A stretch of 64,000 nucleotides of DNA from Magnetovibrio sp. (GCF_036568125.1 NZ_DATCTF010000010.1:620001-684000); one strand, 5' to 3'; positions 45,012 to 53,632 are shown, numbered from the stretch's first letter. A program made the numbers and translations. The notes: generated by a model from the letters alone, not told the origin.

Positions 45012-45527
45012 ATGAGCTCTTTTTTTGTAAGATTTGTCCTGTTGTTCGTCGCTGTGTTTGCGGCGTTGTTCATGTTGGTGTGGTTTTATTTGTCCGCGAC
45101 CACCCCAGCGCAGGCTGGCGACACCCAGCAGGGTGCGCAACGCGAATCGGCGATGATGGCGACGACGCCGATCACCATCGTCTCGCAATCGGGCCAAAGC
45201 CACACCTTTCAGGTCGAATGGGCGAAAACGATGGCGGAACAGCGGCGCGGCTTGATGTTTCGTAAAAACCTCGCGGCCGATCACGGCATGCTGTTCGATT
45301 ACAATCCTCCGCGCGCCATCACGATGTGGATGAAGAACACGTTTTTGTCGCTGGATATGCTGTTTTTCGATTCCGCTTTCCGCATCGCGCACATCGCCGC
45401 GCACACGGAACCTTTTTCCCAAAAGTTCATCGTTGCGCCGGGATTGACCCGCTACGTCTTGGAAGTTCCTGCGGGCACGGCCGAGAGGCTGGGCTTAAGC
45501 CTTGGCGACCGATTGGAGCTGCGTTAA
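45012..45527 (+). CDS. DUF192 family secreted/anchored protein
   Basis: 171 residues. N-terminal signal anchor (about 6-30, FVRFVLLFVAVFAALFMLVW), then DUF192 from about residue 55: VEWAKTMAEQRRGLMFRK, MLFDYNPPRAITMWMKNTFLSLDMLFFD, and YVLEVPAGTAERLGLSLGD. The family is widespread, periplasmic and of unknown function. Its 3' end overlaps the GGDEF gene on the other strand by 33 nt. Confidence 0.9.
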   Translation: MSSFFVRFVLLFVAVFAALFMLVWFYLSATTPAQAGDTQQGAQRESAMMATTPITIVSQSGQSHTFQVEWAKTMAEQRRGLMFRKNLAADHGMLFDYNPPRAITMWMKNTFLSLDMLFFDSAFRIAHIAAHTEPFSQKFIVAPGLTRYVLEVPAGTAERLGLSLGDRLELR

Positions 45528-46298
45528 CGGAACCGCAGCGTCGGCCTCGATCTGTTTGTCGTTGTACATGGATCGATCCGCCATGCAGACCAGCTTGTCC
45601 ATGTTGACCGAATGATCGGGATACACGGCCGCCCCGATACTGACGCCGACGGAAATCGTCTTGGATTCGAAGACGGTCTCGGCGGCGATTTCCGCTTTCA
45701 GCTTTTGCACCACGGCGTCGACCTTGGCGGCATCCTTGACGTCGGTGAGAATGGCGACGAATTCGTCGCCACCAAACCGCGCGACGGTGTCCGAATCACG
45801 CAACGCGCCGACCAGCCGCTTGGCCGTGGTCTTCAAAATATGATCGCCTGCGTCATGGCCCAGTCGGTCGTTGACGGCCTTGAAGCCGTCCAGATCGATG
45901 AACAGAACGGCGAGTTTTTCACGATGGCGGTTGGCGCTGGCCATTGCCAGTTCAAGACGGTCGAAGAACAGGTTGCGGTTTGGGACGTTGGTCAGGGTGT
46001 CGTGGGTGGCCATGTGTTTGATTTGCGCTTCGGCCAAATCGCGGCGGATGATGTAACGATACAAGGTGTAAGTGGGGGCGATCAGGGCTAAAAACGCGAA
46101 TGAGGTGATGATGAGCACAAAACTCATATGCGCACGAAAGGTTTCAGGGGGAATGCTGGTGGCGGAAAATGCCCGCCAATTGTCGGAGATACCGAATTGC
46201 CACACGAACGCCAGCGCCGCGACGACGATGATGACCTTCAGCGAGAAAGCTATGGCCTGCAATATTGGATGGTTAGTCGAATTAAAATCCTGAAACAT
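45495..46298 (-). CDS. Membrane diguanylate cyclase (GGDEF)
   Basis: 267 residues. Two N-terminal membrane helices (about 18-36 and 62-83) with a short periplasmic loop, then a GGDEF domain: DTLTNVPNRNLFFDRLE, FIDLDGFKAVNDRLGHDAGD, and ARFGGDEF with RDSD five residues upstream (I-site). It should make c-di-GMP, with product inhibition. The short loop leaves little room for a ligand domain. The start ATG 46298 is preceded by a TTG. Monocistronic. Confidence 0.9.
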   Translation of the reverse strand: MFQDFNSTNHPILQAIAFSLKVIIVVAALAFVWQFGISDNWRAFSATSIPPETFRAHMSFVLIITSFAFLALIAPTYTLYRYIIRRDLAEAQIKHMATHDTLTNVPNRNLFFDRLELAMASANRHREKLAVLFIDLDGFKAVNDRLGHDAGDHILKTTAKRLVGALRDSDTVARFGGDEFVAILTDVKDAAKVDAVVQKLKAEIAAETVFESKTISVGVSIGAAVYPDHSVNMDKLVCMADRSMYNDKQIEADAAVPLTQLQSVAKA

Positions 46299-46514
46299 CA
46301 ACTTTCTGAATGCACCGCTGGCGCATTATTGCCCAATATAAAACAAACCCCCAAGCAGAACTCATAAGTAGTATTTATTAATTATAGGTTCCGTATAAAA
46401 TGTGACCTGCAGATGCGTAAATGGCAATACGTAGTTTTGACAGGTGTGGGGATAAATAGTTTCTGCGTTGAAGGCTTGCTCCCGATGAATAAAACGCATA
46501 CTTTGCGTCCCAGT

Positions 46515-46593
<79 letters not shown>

Positions 46594-46682
46594 CACCTAA
46601 AGTCGGCTCTTGCATGTCGGCGACGGTGATTGGAAAGTAACTGTTCGATTGGGTTGAGAGTTAAGACTGGGGGTGCCAAGCA

Positions 46683-46979
46683 ATGGCCAATGCGCGCATT
46701 TATCGTCCCGCTAAGAACGCGATGCAATCTGGCAAGGCCCGCATGAAGAAGTGGGTGTTGGAGTTTGAACCCGGTGAGGCGAAAACCCTCGACCCGCTGA
46801 TGGGGTGGACCGGATCCGGCGATACCCGCGGTCAGGTCAAACTGCGCTTTGATACCCAGCAAGAGGCCGAAGCTTATGCCGAGCGCGTCGGTCTCGACGC
46901 CCAGGTGATCGCCCCACACGAACCCAAAAGAATTCTCAAATCCTACGCGGACCGTTTCGCTTACGACAGAGTGCGTTGA
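46683..46979 (+). CDS. NDUFS4-family complex I accessory subunit
   Basis: 98 residues, soluble. Sequence pattern ARIYRPAKNAMQSGKARMKKWVLEFEP, then LMGWTGSGDTRGQVKLRFDTQQEAEAYAERVG and APHEPKRILKSYADRF matches the NDUFS4 / 18-kDa complex I subunit family of alphaproteobacteria and mitochondria, which stabilises the peripheral arm of NADH:ubiquinone oxidoreductase. ATG 46683 used. It sits between two tRNA genes, away from any nuo operon. Confidence 0.92.
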   Translation: MANARIYRPAKNAMQSGKARMKKWVLEFEPGEAKTLDPLMGWTGSGDTRGQVKLRFDTQQEAEAYAERVGLDAQVIAPHEPKRILKSYADRFAYDRVR

Positions 46980-47051
46980 GCGCAACGTCGCAGCGACTAG
47001 GTGAACGCCATGAATTGCGCTTATGTATAACAGTGGTTGTGTAGGCGCTTC

Positions 47052-47364
47052 GCTCCCGTAGCTCAACTGGATAGAGCAGCGGACTTTGATTGAGGAGTGC
47101 GCGGTGGGAAACCACCGACGTAGATCCGGCCAAATTCGGGGAAACCTCTGTGCGCCGAGCGCAACGTGGCAATCCCGAGCCAAGCCTCCAAGGGGAGTCG
47201 CCCACGGGGGAAGGTGTAGAGGCCAGACGGTCGGGGCCTAAGTCGCCGTGTGAAGGCGGTACGGCCAAGGGATGGTCCAGACCCCAAACGCTTATGCGGC
47301 GGCGAAAGTCGTGGTGGGTATGCTAATCCGCAGGTTGCGCGTTCGAGTCGCGCCGGGAGCACCA
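47052..47364 (+). tRNA. tRNA-Arg (anticodon TCT) split by a group I intron
   Basis: 5' exon 47052-47086 and 3' exon 47323-47364 join to a 77-nt tRNA: acceptor GCTCCCG/CGGGAGC, D arm GCTCAACTGGATAGAGC, anticodon arm GCGGA-CTTCTAA-TCCGC, T arm GCGCGTTCGAGTCGCGC, with encoded ACCA. The spliced anticodon is TCT. The intron lies between anticodon bases T34 and C35, so the precursor cannot decode AGA until it is spliced. A strong terminator follows at 47371. Confidence 0.93.
47087..47322 (+). ncRNA. Group I self-splicing intron (IC3-like), 236 nt, no ORF
   Basis: Core elements are visible in order: P1, where exon ACTT pairs with internal GAGT and gives a T-G wobble at the 5' splice site; a P2 hairpin GGTGG-GAAA-CCACC at 47103-47116; the P element near 47132; Q (AATCCCGAGCC) at 47171; R (GTGTAGAGGCCAGACGG) at 47214; S (AAGGGATGGTCCAG) at 47267; and a P9-type GAAA hairpin near 47301. 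The last intron base is G47322 before the 3' exon CTAATCCGC. The size and two GAAA tetraloops are those of the small tRNA introns of Azoarcus, Agrobacterium and cyanobacteria. No endonuclease gene is present. Confidence 0.92.
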
Positions 47365-47370
47365 ACGCCA

Positions 47371-47401
47371 AAGCCCTCTGACTGTGGTCAGGGGGCTTTT
47401 T
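47371..47401 (+). terminator. Rho-independent terminator of tRNA-Arg
   Basis: 12-bp stem AAGCCCTCTGAC / GTCAGGGGGCTT with one G-T pair, tetraloop TGTG, and T5 tail; starts 6 nt after the tRNA end. Confidence 0.9.
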
Positions 47402-47581
47402 GTTTCAGCATAATAGGGGCAAGGCATCATCAAGCGCTGGTATGAGTGCGAATTGTCCGTAGTTTACGCTGTGAACAGACCGCTTATATGTCTCATCCAT
47501 TAGGATGATTCCCGTAATCGTTGAAAGTTGATATGTTTTTTGACATGGGTCGGGAGTGATGACGATGTATGGCGAGGAAAA

Positions 47582-47992
47582 ATGAGCCGTATTCTGGTTA
47601 TTGACGACGACAAGTTCGTTCGCACATCCATTCGCGCCGTATTGGAGAGTGCCGGGCACGAAGTGTCGGATGCCGGCGATGCCGATAGCGGCATCGATAA
47701 ACAGCGTGCGACGCCTTTTGACATCGCCATCGTCGATTTGGTGATGCCTCAAAAAGAAGGCCTGGAAACCATCCGTGAATTGAGGATGGACTTTCCCGAT
47801 CTGGCCATCATTGCGATTTCCGGCGGTGGCGCGATCGTCAAAAAGAACTTCGTCGAAGCGGCGGAACTGTTCGGCGCCAGCACCACCTTGGAAAAACCGT
47901 TCGGCGGTGAAGAGTTGTTGAACGCGGTCATCAACGTGATGAGCGTATCCCGCCATGTCTCCAATCAGCGCCTAAACGTCGCCCGTGCTTAA
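47582..47992 (+). CDS. Single-domain response regulator
   Basis: 136 residues, receiver domain only. Acidic triad in VIDDDKFV, phospho-Asp in DIAIVDLVMPQKEG, Ser in AISGGG, Lys in LEKPFGGEEL. ATG 47582 has GAGGAAA upstream, so an in-frame extension is not used. No kinase or partner is adjacent. Its stop overlaps the next gene's stop (opposite strand) by 4 nt. Confidence 0.92.
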   Translation: MSRILVIDDDKFVRTSIRAVLESAGHEVSDAGDADSGIDKQRATPFDIAIVDLVMPQKEGLETIRELRMDFPDLAIIAISGGGAIVKKNFVEAAELFGASTTLEKPFGGEELLNAVINVMSVSRHVSNQRLNVARA

Positions 47993-48444
47993 ATGGGCCC
48001 GGCGCTTGCGTTGAAGTAAGTATTCGCGTCAAAGGTGACGTCCGGAAATTCCCGACTTAAGCGTTCAATGGCTTGAAAAACGCTCGTGTTTGGCGGTGTC
48101 GATACGCGCAACATGCGGATTCCCAACCCTTCCATTTTCACGCTTTCTATAACATGAAAGCCAAGGGCGGCGAGGCGGGGTTCCAGTCCCTCAGGTGGAT
48201 CGAGAACCAAGACTTCGCCAGGCTCGTTTTGTGTTGGTGGCTGCGGTCCGCGGACCTCACCTTCGGGAGCATTCCGCGGGGAGATTCCGGTTTCGTCGGG
48301 AACGATGTTCGATTGCGCCAGGGACGAGGAGGACACGGAAAGCTGAAACGCAATCACGAGCGCACAACGTGCCAGGAACGCAATGTGCGCAATCTGCGGC
48401 AACCTTTTGGAAGAAGCATTCACAACATTACATTTTCGTAACAA
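47989..48444 (-). CDS. Stand-alone subtilase-prodomain-like secreted protein
   Basis: 151 residues. An N-terminal signal-like region ends near SSLAQ (about residue 43). A disordered Pro/Glu-rich linker follows. The domain at about 73-145 reads NEPGEVLVLDPPEGLEP, LGFHVIE, LRVSTPP and FPDVTFDANTYF. The same order and spacing occur in residues about 114-186 of the adjacent S8 protease (EPGEV, GFHV, RVATP, PGVTMDAN). By hand about 32 of 71 positions agree. In the protease this segment precedes the catalytic domain, as an I9-like propeptide does. The free copy could inhibit or chaperone the protease. It is 92 nt downstream of it. Confidence 0.75.
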   Translation of the reverse strand: MLRKCNVVNASSKRLPQIAHIAFLARCALVIAFQLSVSSSSLAQSNIVPDETGISPRNAPEGEVRGPQPPTQNEPGEVLVLDPPEGLEPRLAALGFHVIESVKMEGLGIRMLRVSTPPNTSVFQAIERLSREFPDVTFDANTYFNASAGPI

Positions 48445-48535
48445 GGCGGGGCCGCAGTGGCACTATGCGGCGTGATGGCGCGAAAAATCAACCCCGCTGT
48501 TGCGAATTCAAGGTTTTGCAATAAGCCCCAAGCGG

Positions 48536-49933
48536 TTATTTGCAGGCCGGGCGGGCTTTGACGTAGCCATAACCGAACACTTCATCCTTGCCGGGTTTGC
48601 CGAGATCGGTGGTCGCGGTGCTGAGCAAGCGGCGCAAATCCGTGGCCGTGGGGGTTTTGCCCGCTTTGTTGAGGATCGCGGCCATGGCCGTGATGTACGG
48701 CGTGGCGAACGAGGTGCCGGTTTGCGGTTTGCCGCCGCCACCGGCCAGCGCGGTGTAGATGCCGACGCCGGGTGCGGCGAAATCGACGTATTTGCCTTGA
48801 TTGGCGTGGCTGTAAATCAGTTCCGCGCCCTTTGTTGCGGTCACCGCCACCACATAGTCATAAGCGGCAGGGTAGGCCGGTTTGTCGGATCGACCCCAAT
48901 TCCCGACCGCGGCGATCAGCAGCAAGTTGGCGTTTTTGGCAAGGTCGAAAGCTTTGCGCACGACCTTGTTGTCGCCACCGGCAATGGACAGGTTGACGGC
49001 ATGAACCTTTTGGGTCGCCAGCCAGTCGACGGCCTTCATCAGACCGATGGCCGAGCCCACCTTCTGGCCCTTTTCATTAATTTCAAACATATTGGCGGCG
49101 TAAAGCTGTGCGCCGGGCAACAGGCCACCCCAATCGACGCTGCCCACCAACATGGCGGCGACGGCGGTGCCGTGGTCAGGCGGGCCGGGTTCGCGTCCTG
49201 ATTTGGTAAAGGCCTGATATTGAATGTGTTGTCCCTTCAGCGCCGGATGCGTCATGTCTACGCCGCTGTCGATCTGCCCCAGTACAAGGCCCGAGCCGCA
49301 GTTTGGCGACAAATTGTCCCATCCGGCCATCGCGCGCGGGTTCGATCCGGCTGTGGCCGCGCCAGAGGAACTGTCTTCGAATTGGTTGTTGGCGTCCATG
49401 GTCACGCCGGGCAACAAAATCGCGAGCTTTTTCAAAGCGTCGGGAACGCTCATGCCGGTGGGCGTGGCGACCCGCACGACCTTCAGGCCCAAACGGCCCA
49501 AATTGACGTGTTCCAAGACATGAAAGCCGGCGGGGCGGATCTTGTCCTCGAAACCCGCAGGCGGCGCAGCGAGGATGACTTCGCCCGGTTCATAGGCGTG
49601 TTCCGGCGAAAACGTCGAGCGCATGCCTTCAAAGGCCTTGAAGGCCTCCAATTGCGATGCCGTCATGGTCGTTGCGCTAGGTAAGTTTTGGGCTGCGGTT
49701 GCATCAGGTGCATCGACGTTGACGGTTGCAACGTTCTGGGGTTTCTCGGTCTGAGAGAGATAATTATACAACCCCAAACCGCCGAGAATGAGCACCAAAA
49801 TGCCGCCCAAGCCACCCACAATGCTGAGGATGGTCTTGGTATCTGAATCCATACCCTTCTTTTTCGGAGCGGATTTGCTCTTCGGCTTAGGTCCCGCCTT
49901 GCCGGTAGGTTTTATGGAATTCGGTGTTGCCAT
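48536..49933 (-). CDS. Membrane-anchored S8 (subtilisin-like) serine protease
   Basis: 465 residues. Residues 1-30 are Lys/Pro-rich and cytoplasmic, then one membrane helix (about 35-57). The periplasmic part has a prodomain-like segment (about 114-186) and the catalytic domain: Asp222 in GQIDSGVD, His254 in PDHGTAVAA, Asn345 in AAVGNWG (oxyanion) and Ser408 in GTSFATP. The complete triad predicts an active enzyme of the outer face of the inner membrane. Its substrate is unknown. The prodomain resembles the separate protein encoded just downstream. Confidence 0.93.
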   Translation of the reverse strand: MATPNSIKPTGKAGPKPKSKSAPKKKGMDSDTKTILSIVGGLGGILVLILGGLGLYNYLSQTEKPQNVATVNVDAPDATAAQNLPSATTMTASQLEAFKAFEGMRSTFSPEHAYEPGEVILAAPPAGFEDKIRPAGFHVLEHVNLGRLGLKVVRVATPTGMSVPDALKKLAILLPGVTMDANNQFEDSSSGAATAGSNPRAMAGWDNLSPNCGSGLVLGQIDSGVDMTHPALKGQHIQYQAFTKSGREPGPPDHGTAVAAMLVGSVDWGGLLPGAQLYAANMFEINEKGQKVGSAIGLMKAVDWLATQKVHAVNLSIAGGDNKVVRKAFDLAKNANLLLIAAVGNWGRSDKPAYPAAYDYVVAVTATKGAELIYSHANQGKYVDFAAPGVGIYTALAGGGGKPQTGTSFATPYITAMAAILNKAGKTPTATDLRRLLSTATTDLGKPGKDEVFGYGYVKARPACK

Positions 49934-50038
49934 GATATTTGCCCGGAAATTTATGTATAAATGATAATTGTATCATATTAAAGGACTAGCATGCCGATCC
50001 TACAATAGTACAAATGTACGTAGGCAATGATTGTGATG

Positions 50039-51211
50039 TTAAGAGCGTCGATTGGTGCCTGGGCCATGTCCGCCGAGGCTGTGGCGGTCGATGGCGACGG
50101 CCTTGATCAGGGCGTACACCGATTTACCCGGTTCCAATCCCATGTCTTTCAACGATTTTTGCGTAATTCGCGCCAGGACCGTTTGCGGGGTGCCGTGTTC
50201 ATCCGACGTGTCATGTGGCGTGACGCGCAAAGCGATTTCGACATGAGAACCCGCGCCGGCTTGGATTTCATGGACCGTGCACGGCAAGATGTTGAGGATC
50301 GAGGTGCCCTCGGGCCGCGCAAGGGCGAGCGAGACGTCGCGTGCACGCACCCGCAAGCGCACCTGTGCGCCAACGGATATGTCGACCGACGGCACGTACA
50401 TGTCGTGGCCGAGCAACGTCAACTTGGTGAGGTGGTGTTCCGCGATGGGCGCCGCGACGGTCGGCGTCAGCACCGCGCCTGCTTCGTAGCGTCCGGTCAG
50501 CGGGCCCAAGTCGATGCGCCCCATGATGTCTTCGACCGCGCCTTGCGCGGCCACGCGTCCGTGCGAAATCAGCACCAAGGTGTCCGACAACCGCACCACT
50601 TCCTCCACCGCGTGCGATACGTACACCACCGGCAGGTCGAATTCGCTCGCCAGACGTTCGATGTAAGGCAGGATTTCACTTTTGCGCGCCGCATCCAAGG
50701 ACGCCAACGGCTCATCCATCAGTAAAATACGCGGGTTGCTCAGCAACGCCCGACCGATGGCGACGCGCTGCTTTTCACCGCCGGATAAATTGGCGGGGCG
50801 GCGTTCCAGCAGGCCTTCCAGTCCCAACAGCGCCACCACCCGATCGAAGCTTTCTGCGCGGTTGGGGGCTGGCAGGCGACTTTGGCCGTAACGCAAGTTC
50901 TTCGCCACGTTCATGTGTGGGAACAGCCGTGCGTCTTGAAAGACGTAACCGACCTGGCGGTGTTCGGGTGCAATGTCGATGCTTTGGGTGCTGTCAAACA
51001 GGGTTTGTCCACCCACCCGGATGTGACCGCTGTCGGGTTTGAGCAAGCCCGCCAACATGCCGACGACGGTGCTTTTGCCAGCGCCCGATTTACCGAACAA
51101 GGTGGTGATTCCGGATCCAGCCTCGATCTGGACGTCGATGGAAAAATCGCCGCTGCGCCGTTGCACATCGACGGACAGCAATGTGGGGGAGGAGGCGTTG
51201 GGCTCAGTCAC
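50039..51211 (-). CDS. modC: Molybdate ABC transporter ATP-binding protein ModC
   Basis: 390 residues. Walker A FGKSGAGKSTVV, signature LSGGEKQRVAIGRALL, Walker B RILLMDEPLASLD, then a C-terminal mop domain (about 300-370, SLKDMGLEPGKSVYALIKAVAI) that binds oxyanion. Powers molybdate import. Starts with GTG and overlaps modB by 8 nt. Confidence 0.95.
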   Translation of the reverse strand: MTEPNASSPTLLSVDVQRRSGDFSIDVQIEAGSGITTLFGKSGAGKSTVVGMLAGLLKPDSGHIRVGGQTLFDSTQSIDIAPEHRQVGYVFQDARLFPHMNVAKNLRYGQSRLPAPNRAESFDRVVALLGLEGLLERRPANLSGGEKQRVAIGRALLSNPRILLMDEPLASLDAARKSEILPYIERLASEFDLPVVYVSHAVEEVVRLSDTLVLISHGRVAAQGAVEDIMGRIDLGPLTGRYEAGAVLTPTVAAPIAEHHLTKLTLLGHDMYVPSVDISVGAQVRLRVRARDVSLALARPEGTSILNILPCTVHEIQAGAGSHVEIALRVTPHDTSDEHGTPQTVLARITQKSLKDMGLEPGKSVYALIKAVAIDRHSLGGHGPGTNRRS

Positions 51212-51911
51212 GATCCCCTCCTTGCGTCACGTGTCGCACTCGGCGCGCCAAGGCCTCGCTGGCGATCAGCGCGATCAGCGCTACCACCACGGCCAACACC
51301 GCAAGGCGCAGCGCGCTGGTTTCGCCGCCCGGCACCTGGGTGAAGGTATACAGCGCCAGCGGCAAGGTGCGGGTTTCGCCGGGAATGTTGGACACGAACG
51401 TGATGGTCGCGCCGAACTCGCCCAACGCCCGGGCGAACGCCAGCACCGCCCCGGTGATCACGCCGGGCAGCATCAGCGGTAGCGTCACGGTGGTGAACGT
51501 CCGAAGCGGTGATGCCCCCAACGTGCGCGCGGCTTGTTCCAAGCCGGGATCAACGGCTTCGAGGCTCAGGCGCATAGCGCGCACCATCAGCGGAAACGCC
51601 ATCACCGCCGCAGCCACCGCAGCACCTTTCCAGGTGAATGCCAGGCTTACGCCAAAGGTCTCATACAACCATCCGCCGACAAGGCCGCCGCGCCCCAACA
51701 AGATCAACAACGCATACCCGATCACCACCGGCGGAAGCACCAAGGGCAAGTGCACGATGCCGTTCAAAATGCCGTGTCCGACGAAGCGGCGACGGGCCAG
51801 CAGCCAGGCGATGAAAATACCGACCGGAAGGCTCGCCGCCGTGGCCCAGGCTGCGACCTTGAGGCTCAGGCGCAGGGCTTCCCATTCCAGCGGCGACAGG
51901 TTCCAGCTCAC
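51204..51911 (-). CDS. modB: Molybdate ABC transporter permease ModB
   Basis: 235 residues with about five or six membrane helices. The EAA motif reads AARTLGASPLRTFTTVTLPLMLPG, typical of ModB/CysW permeases. The start is GTG 51911, overlapping the modA stop by 4 nt (GTGA). It forms the membrane channel with ModC. Confidence 0.94.
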   Translation of the reverse strand: MSWNLSPLEWEALRLSLKVAAWATAASLPVGIFIAWLLARRRFVGHGILNGIVHLPLVLPPVVIGYALLILLGRGGLVGGWLYETFGVSLAFTWKGAAVAAAVMAFPLMVRAMRLSLEAVDPGLEQAARTLGASPLRTFTTVTLPLMLPGVITGAVLAFARALGEFGATITFVSNIPGETRTLPLALYTFTQVPGGETSALRLAVLAVVVALIALIASEALARRVRHVTQGGDRD

Positions 51912-52693
51912 GGCGCCCCCTCGAAACCGGCGGCCTTGAATGCCGCTTGCCCTTCCGGACTGATAAACAGGTTCATCACCGTGCGCACAGCGTCGCGATC
52001 CTGGCCGCGCACGATCGCGGCGGGGTAGGTGATGGGACTGTGGCTCGACGGGGGGAACGCTGCGAACTGCGACACGCGGTCCGATCTTTTGACGTCGGAC
52101 GCATATACCACCCCCAGGCGCGCCTCGCCACGCGCCACCAGCATCAACGCTGAGGTGACGTCGCTGGTGCGCGCCAAATTGCTCTGCACCTTGGTCCACA
52201 TCCGCAAGGTGCCCAGGGCTTCGCGGCCATAAATGCCGGCTGGTACGTGGTCGGGGTCGGCAATCGCCAGACGTTCGCCCTGCAGCACCGCGTCAAGCGG
52301 GTATCCGGGACCGAACGCCAACTTCGGCGCGGTAAAGGATTTGGGGCCTGCTATCAAGACCAGTTGATTGGTGGCGACGGTGCGCTTGCTGTCGTAAATG
52401 ATTAAGCCGAGGTCGGTGAGGTAATCCATCCACCGCACGTTTGCAGATAGGAAAATATCGGCTGGTGCGCCATGTTCGATTTGGCGCGCTAAGGCCGAGC
52501 TTCCGCCATGGACCGCCTTGAGCGTGATGCCGCGCCGTTCGAGCACGGGCACGAGCGCGTTTAAGGCCGGTTGAGTGCTGGCGGCGGCGAATACCGTCAC
52601 GGTTTTTTGCGCCCGTTCTTGCGCCAGAGAGCCGCTGGCTAAGGCGAGGCCTAGTCCCACAATGATCAACGCCGACAAACGTCTCAGCTTCAT
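51908..52693 (-). CDS. modA: Molybdate-binding periplasmic protein ModA
   Basis: 261 residues with a cleavable signal peptide (to about LAQ). Pattern VTVFAAASTQPALNALVP, then AVHGGSSALARQIEHGAPADIFLSA, matches ModA; the AAAS and GSS segments hold the oxyanion ligands. ATG 52693 has GGGGAC nearby; an earlier ATG at 52705 would insert three residues. Preceded by a Mo-box palindrome. First gene of modABC. Confidence 0.94.
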   Translation of the reverse strand: MKLRRLSALIIVGLGLALASGSLAQERAQKTVTVFAAASTQPALNALVPVLERRGITLKAVHGGSSALARQIEHGAPADIFLSANVRWMDYLTDLGLIIYDSKRTVATNQLVLIAGPKSFTAPKLAFGPGYPLDAVLQGERLAIADPDHVPAGIYGREALGTLRMWTKVQSNLARTSDVTSALMLVARGEARLGVVYASDVKRSDRVSQFAAFPPSSHSPITYPAAIVRGQDRDAVRTVMNLFISPEGQAAFKAAGFEGAP

Positions 52694-52711
52694 ATGCGTC
52701 CCCATTGAAAG

Positions 52712-52735
52712 CGTTATATTATTAAATGAATAACG
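52712..52735 (-). promoter_or_regulatory. Mo-box (ModE-type operator) upstream of modA
   Basis: CGTTAT and ATAACG form a 24-bp inverted repeat with an AT-rich centre, close to the ModE operator type CGTTATAT-N-ATATAACG. It lies 19 nt before the modA start. Repression of molybdate uptake by a molybdate-bound ModE (no modE in the window) is the expected role. Confidence 0.65.
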
Positions 52736-52783
52736 GCAGCTTTTGTTGCTCAATGTCAAGGCGTTGGCTGAAAAATAGCCAAC

Positions 52784-52799
52784 TGTGACGTTCGTCACA
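52784..52799. promoter_or_regulatory. CRP/FNR-like palindrome TGTGACGTTCGTCACA
   Basis: A perfect TGTGA-N6-TCACA site, fully palindromic over the half sites. It lies between modA and the PilZ gene, about 100 bp upstream of the PilZ start at 52900 and 91 bp from modA. Confidence 0.55.
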
Positions 52800-52899
52800 C
52801 CCATCTTGTCATATTTGCGTAAACTCTTCATCGGGGCTAATGTGGCTGGTGATCTGAAATGACGCAGGTCTCATGGCCACACGAACAGAGAATTGAGAC

Positions 52900-53238
52900 A
52901 TGGAACTGCATCTGAATGAAGACCGTCGCAAGCATCCACGCGCTGGGCGCATGGGTCTTGTCGTGCGTTTGGATGGCCAGACCTATGAGGTCACGAACTG
53001 GAGCATGGGCGGCTTTTTGCTCGACGATTACCAAGGCCGCCTGACACCCGGTGCACTGGTGACGGTGGCGGGACTGGGCTGTCGCAAAGGCGACATGCAC
53101 GATGTCCAACTGCCCGCCCGCGTGGTGCGCACCGATGATGGCGTCATCGCGGTGAACTATTTGGGCCTCGATGCGAAAGCTTATGACTTCCTGACCGACG
53201 CACTGAACCAATGCGGTGAAATGCGCAATCTGGTTTAA
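52900..53238 (+). CDS. PilZ domain c-di-GMP receptor
   Basis: 112 residues, PilZ domain only. Binding motif RRKHPRAG (RxxxR) near the N-terminus and NWSMGG (N-x-S-x-x-G) about 22 residues later, both needed for c-di-GMP binding. It is the only plain PilZ protein in the window, among three diguanylate cyclases. The output partner is unknown. A perfect CRP-like site lies upstream. Tail-to-tail overlap of 4 nt with ectC. Confidence 0.92.
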   Translation: MELHLNEDRRKHPRAGRMGLVVRLDGQTYEVTNWSMGGFLLDDYQGRLTPGALVTVAGLGCRKGDMHDVQLPARVVRTDDGVIAVNYLGLDAKAYDFLTDALNQCGEMRNLV

Positions 53239-53618
53239 TCCATCACCGGATAGACACCTTCGTCATCGTGTACCTCCAACCCGGTGAGCGGTGGGTTGAA
53301 GGTGCAGATCATGCGCATTTCTTTTTCCGCTCGCAGCAGATGTTTCTCATTACCGTTCAGGGCATAGAGCGTACCCGGTTCGATCGGATAGGTCGGGCCG
53401 TCCGGCAACACTTCGATCTCGCCCTTGCCTTCGATGCAGTAGACCGCTTCGAGATGGTTTTTGTACCAAATTAAGGTTTCCGTTCCGGCATGGATCAACG
53501 TGTCGTGCATGGAAAAGCCCATGCCCGCATCTTTGAGGATCAAGCGCCGACTGGTCCAATTGCCGCCTTTGACTTCGTGCTCGGTGCCCAAAACATCGTC
53601 GAGCTTCTTCACAATCAT
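53235..53618 (-). CDS. ectC: L-ectoine synthase EctC
   Basis: 127 residues, cupin fold. It opens with [20 protein letters not shown] and has [34 protein letters not shown] and [18 protein letters not shown], all conserved in EctC. It cyclises N-gamma-acetyl-diaminobutyrate to ectoine, the final step. It follows ectB by 14 nt. Confidence 0.97.
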   Translation of the reverse strand: MIVKKLDDVLGTEHEVKGGNWTSRRLILKDAGMGFSMHDTLIHAGTETLIWYKNHLEAVYCIEGKGEIEVLPDGPTYPIEPGTLYALNGNEKHLLRAEKEMRMICTFNPPLTGLEVHDDEGVYPVMD

Positions 53619-53632
53619 ATTTACATCTCTCC

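Noticed and set aside
47090-47326. ORFs across the tRNA-Arg intron that might be a homing endonuclease
   Set aside because: The 236-nt insertion is too small and its frames lack LAGLIDADG, GIY-YIG or HNH motifs; they run out into the exon.
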